Source: Cryptomeria japonica
Lineage: Eukaryota > Streptophyta > Pinopsida > Cupressales > Cupressaceae
Direction of reading: 5' to 3'
DNA length: 22,500 bases
Assembly (NCBI RefSeq): GCF_030272615.1
Contig: NW_026728907.1
Coordinates: 387,501-410,000 of the forward strand
Shown: in pieces, positions 19,127-22,500 of the stretch
How the letters are laid out: every line of letters begins with the position of its first letter
Numbering within the stretch: position 1 is the first letter of the stretch
The notes under the pieces: model-generated
The model's input: the letters and a program-made list of their open reading frames with translations, nothing else
What the model was told of the DNA's origin: nothing
Database searches by the model: none
Position numbers and translations under genes: made by a program

Positions 19127-19466
19127 TTCTTGTCAAGTTTTAGTCGTCGGGACTCATTTCGAGCCTTAGAGGTCGTTTCTTGTCCGGTTGCCCTGTCTTC
19201 GACCTGGGAACCCAATTTTGGTCCTCGGGTCCCATTTTTTTTTGTCTCGCATCCCACTTTTGGCCTGTGGCCTTTTCGGGGTCGATTCTCGTTTTGGGCA
19301 TCAGAGCATGTTTCTTCTCCTAAAACCCAATATTTGTTTATTAAGTCTCGGAACACATTTTTGTTCTCGTGGACCCATCATGGGTCTTGGAACGCATTTG
19401 TGGTCCTTGGGTCCCATTTTGCATCCCGAAACTTGTGTTTTGGTGCTTGATCCCTATTTTGGGTGC
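19126..19466. other. T-rich degenerate spacer segment, copy B
   Basis: Identical by eye to 11190-11530; no gene is seen. Confidence 0.6.
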
Positions 19467-19858
19467 CCACCTTGCACCAAGTGCGCACCCGGGGCAAACC
19501 GAGCGCCTTGGTGCACCGGGGCAAGATCGAGCGTGCACCCGAGGCGCCCCGAACATGCACCAAGGTGCACTCGGCCCACATGTGAGCGCAGGTCGTTGCG
19601 CCCGAGGTGGTGTGTGGGCACCGCGTTGCAGACGGGACACTGCACGCACACGACGCCCCCTACAGGTGCACGCACGTAGGCCGGGCCGGGTGCACACCCG
19701 ACGCCCTAGCAAGGTGCGCGCACCCGGGCAGGGCTCACACTTGGCGAACGGGGCGCACTTCGCGAGGGAGGGTGTGCACCTCGACGGGGGTGGGTGGCCG
19801 GGGTGGATTCGCACGTGGGTCGCGGTTTGCTAAGTACACACTGCGACAAGCTCATAAC
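19467..19858. other. GC-rich 5' flank of the second 5S gene
   Basis: Matches 11531-11922 except for C to A at 19662. The TAAGTA element at -28 (19831-19836) and C at -1 are the same as for gene 1. Confidence 0.65.
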
Positions 19859-19976
19859 GGGTGCGATCATACCAGCGTTAGTGCACCGGATCCCATCAGA
19901 ACTCCGCAGTTAAGCGCGCTTGGGCCGAAGTAGTACTGGGATGGGTGACCTCCCGGGAAGTCCCGGTGTTGCACCC
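19859..19976 (+). rRNA. 5S ribosomal RNA, copy 2
   Basis: This 118-base copy is identical to copy 1 except at two positions. At +19 it has G (19877), which restores the G19-C59 pair of helix II. At +70 it has A (19928, GGGCCGAAG instead of GGGCCGGAG). In my fold position 70 pairs with C105 in helix V, so this copy carries an A-C mismatch there; +70 is also in the intermediate element of the internal promoter. Box A and box C are intact. The gene lies in the same orientation as copy 1, 7936 bases away. Confidence 0.97.
19908..19957 (+). promoter_or_regulatory. 5S internal control region, copy 2
   Basis: Box A (19908-19919) and box C are identical to copy 1. The intermediate element is altered by the +70 G-to-A change, which might weaken TFIIIA binding. 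Confidence 0.7.
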
Positions 19977-19989
19977 TTTTTTAGTTTTT
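19977..19989 (+). terminator. Pol III terminator of 5S gene 2
   Basis: T6 directly follows the gene, then AG and T5, as in copy 1. Confidence 0.9.
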
Positions 19990-20406
19990 CGCCGGGCATC
20001 GCAATGCTATTTGAATAAACCTTTTGCCCGTTTGCGTTCTCGTCGGGGCCGGGCCGGGCCGGGGTGCGCTGCCCGCACTACCGCGCGCGCGGGGGCGACA
20101 CCGAGCGCGCACCCGAGGCGCCCCGAGCACACAGGCCACGGTGCAACCCGGGCGTTGTGCGCGCACCCCGGTGCGCCCGAGGTGCTGCGCGCGCACCCAG
20201 GTGAAATCGGTGTGCACCTCGGCCAGTGCGCGCTCGGTCGAGTCGCGCACGTTGGCCAAGGTGCACGGTGATGTTTCTTACTCTAAGGTTCCGCACCAGA
20301 CGCCCGGGACAGGTGAGCGAAGCTGGGCGGGGCCGGGTGCGCGGCCGGGGCAGGTGCACGCAGCTGGAGAGAGCTTTGGAGCACACTTCGGAGCGCACCA
20401 ATGATG
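19990..20406. other. GC-rich 3' flank of the second 5S gene
   Basis: Matches 12054-12470 apart from G to A at 19998 (position 12062 in copy A), a CpG-context transition. No gene is seen. Confidence 0.65.
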
Positions 20407-22500
20407 CGCTCCATTCAAAAGTTTCCTGAAAAGGCAAAAAAAGTTGAGATTATAGAATTTCCCACTTGAGAGATTGTAAAAAAAAAAAATTTAAAATGAA
20501 GGAAACGCGGGTGCCAAGGTGTGCGCAGCCCAGCCAAGGTGTGCGCACCAAGGCGCCCACCCTGGCGAAGGTGCACGCAAGGTGCGCACCCGAGGCAAAC
20601 CGGACAATTAACCCAACTTTCGACTTCGCGCGCACCTTGGAGCGCACTTCGGAGCGCTCCTTGGTGCGCACCAATCTTGGGCACCTCGGAGTGCACCATG
20701 GCGCCCACCAAGGTGCGCACCCGGGGCAAACCGAGCTCCGACTTCGTGCGCACCTTGGAGCGCACGAAAGGTGCGCACCATGGCGCCCACCAAGGTGCGC
20801 AGCCCAGCCAAGGCGTGCGCATCAAGGTGCGCACCCTGGCGAAGGTGCGCACCCGGGGCAAACCGAGCTCCGACTTCGTGCGCACCTTGGAGCGCACAAA
20901 AGGTGCGCAACCCAGCCAAGGTGTGCGCACCCCGGTCAAACCGAGCTCCGAATCGTGCGCACCAGAGGTGCACGCCATCGTGCGCACCTTGGAGCACACT
21001 TCGGAGCCCTCCTTGGTGCGCGCCGATGTTGCGCACCTCGGAGCGCACCCGGGGAAAACAATGCAATTAACCCGACTTTCGACTTCGTGGGCACCTCGGA
21101 GCGCTCTCGGGTTCGCACCTCGGAGCACACCGAGGTGCGCACCTTTGATGCGCTGCCTTCACCAATTTCCAGAAAAGGCAAGAAAACATTGAGAAGGTGT
21201 GCGCACCGAGGTGCCCACCCTGGCGAAGGTGCACGCGAGGTGCGCACCCGGGGCAAACCGGGCTCCGACTTCGTGCACGCCGCACCTTGGAGCACACTTC
21301 GGAGCGCTCCTTGGTGCGCACCAGGGCGCGCAACCCAGCCGAGGTGCCCACCCCGGCGAAGGTGCACGCGAGGTGCGCACCCGGGGCAAACCGGGCTCCG
21401 ACTTCGTGCACGCCATGGTGCCCACCGCGGCGAAGGTGCACGCGAGGTGCGCACCCGGGGCAAACCGGGCTCCGACTTCGTGCACGCCGCACCTTGGAGC
21501 ACACTTCGGAGCGCTCCTTGGTGCGCACCATGGTGCCCACCAGGGCGCGCAACCCCGCCGAAGGTGCACGCGAGGTGCGCACCCGGGGCAAACCGGGCTC
21601 CGACTTCGTGCACGCCGCACCTTGGAGCACACTTCGGAGCGCTCCTTGGTGCGCACCATGGTGCCCACCAGGGCGCGCAACCCCGCCGAAGGTGCACGCG
21701 AGGTGCGCACCCGGGGCAAACCGGGCTCCGACTTCGTGCACGCCGCACCTTGGAGCACACTTCGGAGCGCTCCTTGGTGCGCACCAGGGCGCGCAACCCA
21801 GCCGAGGTGCCCACCCCGGCGAAGGTGCACGCGAGGTGCGTACCCGGGGCAAACCGGGCTCCGACTTCGTGCACGCCGCACCTTGGAGCACACTTCGGAG
21901 CGCTCCTTGGTGCGCACCATGGTGCCCACCAGGCCGCGCAACCCAGCCAAGGTGTGCGCACCAAGGTGCACGCGAGGTGCGCACCCGGGGCAAACCGGGG
22001 TCCGACTTCGTGCACGCCGCACCTTGGAGCACACATCGGGGCGCTCCCGGGTTCGCACCGGCGTTGCGCACCGTGGTGGGCACCTCGGAGCACACCAAGG
22101 TGGGCAGCGAGGTGCGCACCTTTGATGCGATGCCTTCACTAATTTCCATAAAAGGCAAAAAAAAAACGAGATTTTAAAATTTCCGTTTTGAAAGATAGTG
22201 AGAAAAAGGGAATGCTGGTGCCATCTTGAGCCCGCCCTGGTGCGCAGCCCAGCCAAGGTGTGCGCACCAAGGTGCCCACCCTGGCGAAGGTGCGCGCCCG
22301 GGCAATTAACCCAACTTCCAACTTCGCGCGCGCCAGGGTGGGAGCGCACCCAACAACCGGGCCTGGGAAGAGCCAATGCGAGAAACCCCACCAAACGCTC
22401 TGACAAAAAAAGAGGGGGCGCTCCAGTAACCCCGCTTCGGAGCGCACCCTGGGCAAACCCAGCCAAGGTGCCCACCCCGGCCAAGGTGCAGGCGAGGTGC
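20407..22500. repeat. GC-rich palindromic subrepeats, copy B
   Basis: Same module order as 12471-14627 but with the 63-base subunit missing. A/T-rich blocks lie at about 20414-20506 (divergent form), 21158-21194 (truncated form) and 22135-22211. The GAGAAACCCCACC insert begins near 22303. Long frames on both strands (up to 558 codons on +) are again repeat artefacts. The region continues past the window. Confidence 0.92.

Larger units (their letters stand above)
18604..22500. repeat. 7936-bp duplication, copy B (runs off the right edge)
   Basis: This is a near-identical repeat of 10668-14627. It begins abruptly in the middle of a GCACCAAGG subrepeat by switching to CACCCACCCTGGCCAAGG. It contains the GGTGGGTGCC tract (18604-19126), the T-rich stretch (19126-19466), GC-rich flank (19467-19858), 5S gene 2, the GC-rich 3' flank (19990-20406) and subrepeats to the edge. 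Confidence 0.96.

Noticed and set aside
11923-19976. Cassandra-type retrotransposon (5S in LTRs) explaining two direct 5S copies 7.9 kb apart
   Set aside because: The duplicated unit is whole spacer with 5S and T-run terminators. I see no TG..CA LTR ends, primer-binding site or polypurine tract, and the homology extends far beyond an LTR.
1-22500. 18S, 5.8S or 26S rRNA fragments, tRNA genes
   Set aside because: I looked for the conserved 18S 5' end, 26S 3' region and tRNA box patterns on both strands and saw none; a covariance-model search would settle it.

Overview
The window is non-coding, repeat-built ribosomal spacer DNA from a land plant. The firm anchors are two 5S rRNA genes on the + strand (11923-12040 and 19859-19976). 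Their sequence, box A, box C and T-run terminators are those of plant 5S genes. I find no 18S, 5.8S or 26S sequence and no credible protein gene. The left half carries 13 copies of a TATATAAG-type box. On the minus strand each copy reads TATATAGGGGAGG, which closely resembles the plant RNA polymerase I start motif. The simplest reading is a very long intergenic spacer (IGS) of 35S rDNA with linked 5S genes. In that reading 18S lies left of base 1, 26S lies right of base 22500, and the 5S genes are on the opposite strand. Linked 5S is known in bryophytes, some ferns, several gymnosperms and some Asteraceae. A spacer above 22 kb would suit a gymnosperm best, but the organism is an inference.

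Layout, left to right: degenerate repeats (1-524); about 22 copies of a 188-bp tandem repeat (525-4700); three longer units that combine a decayed 188-bp unit with a promoter-like box (4700-6080); short ~50-bp repeats (6080-6424); four ~310-bp promoter units (6425-7574); a 52-bp tandem array (7575-8230); six ~157-bp promoter units (8231-9290); a palindromic GGTGC/GCACC tract (9291-9475); a long GGTGGGTGCC tract with G-quadruplex motifs (9476-11190); a T-rich stretch (11190-11530); a GC-rich 5S flank, the first 5S gene and a GC-rich downstream flank (11531-12470); and GC-rich palindromic subrepeats punctuated by A/T-rich blocks (12471-18603). From 18604 the sequence from 10668 onward starts again, with a period of 7936 bp, and runs off the right edge.

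The structure is a record of nested amplification: short motifs inside ~0.4-0.6 kb modules, modules inside a 2365-bp tandem duplication, and that inside a 7936-bp duplication carrying a whole 5S gene. The large duplication starts at the centre of a perfect 16-bp palindrome. The two 5S copies each differ by one G-to-A type change that I predict breaks a conserved stem pair. Many long open frames exist on both strands, up to 662 codons, but they are by-products of stop-poor GC-rich repeats and are not annotated as genes.
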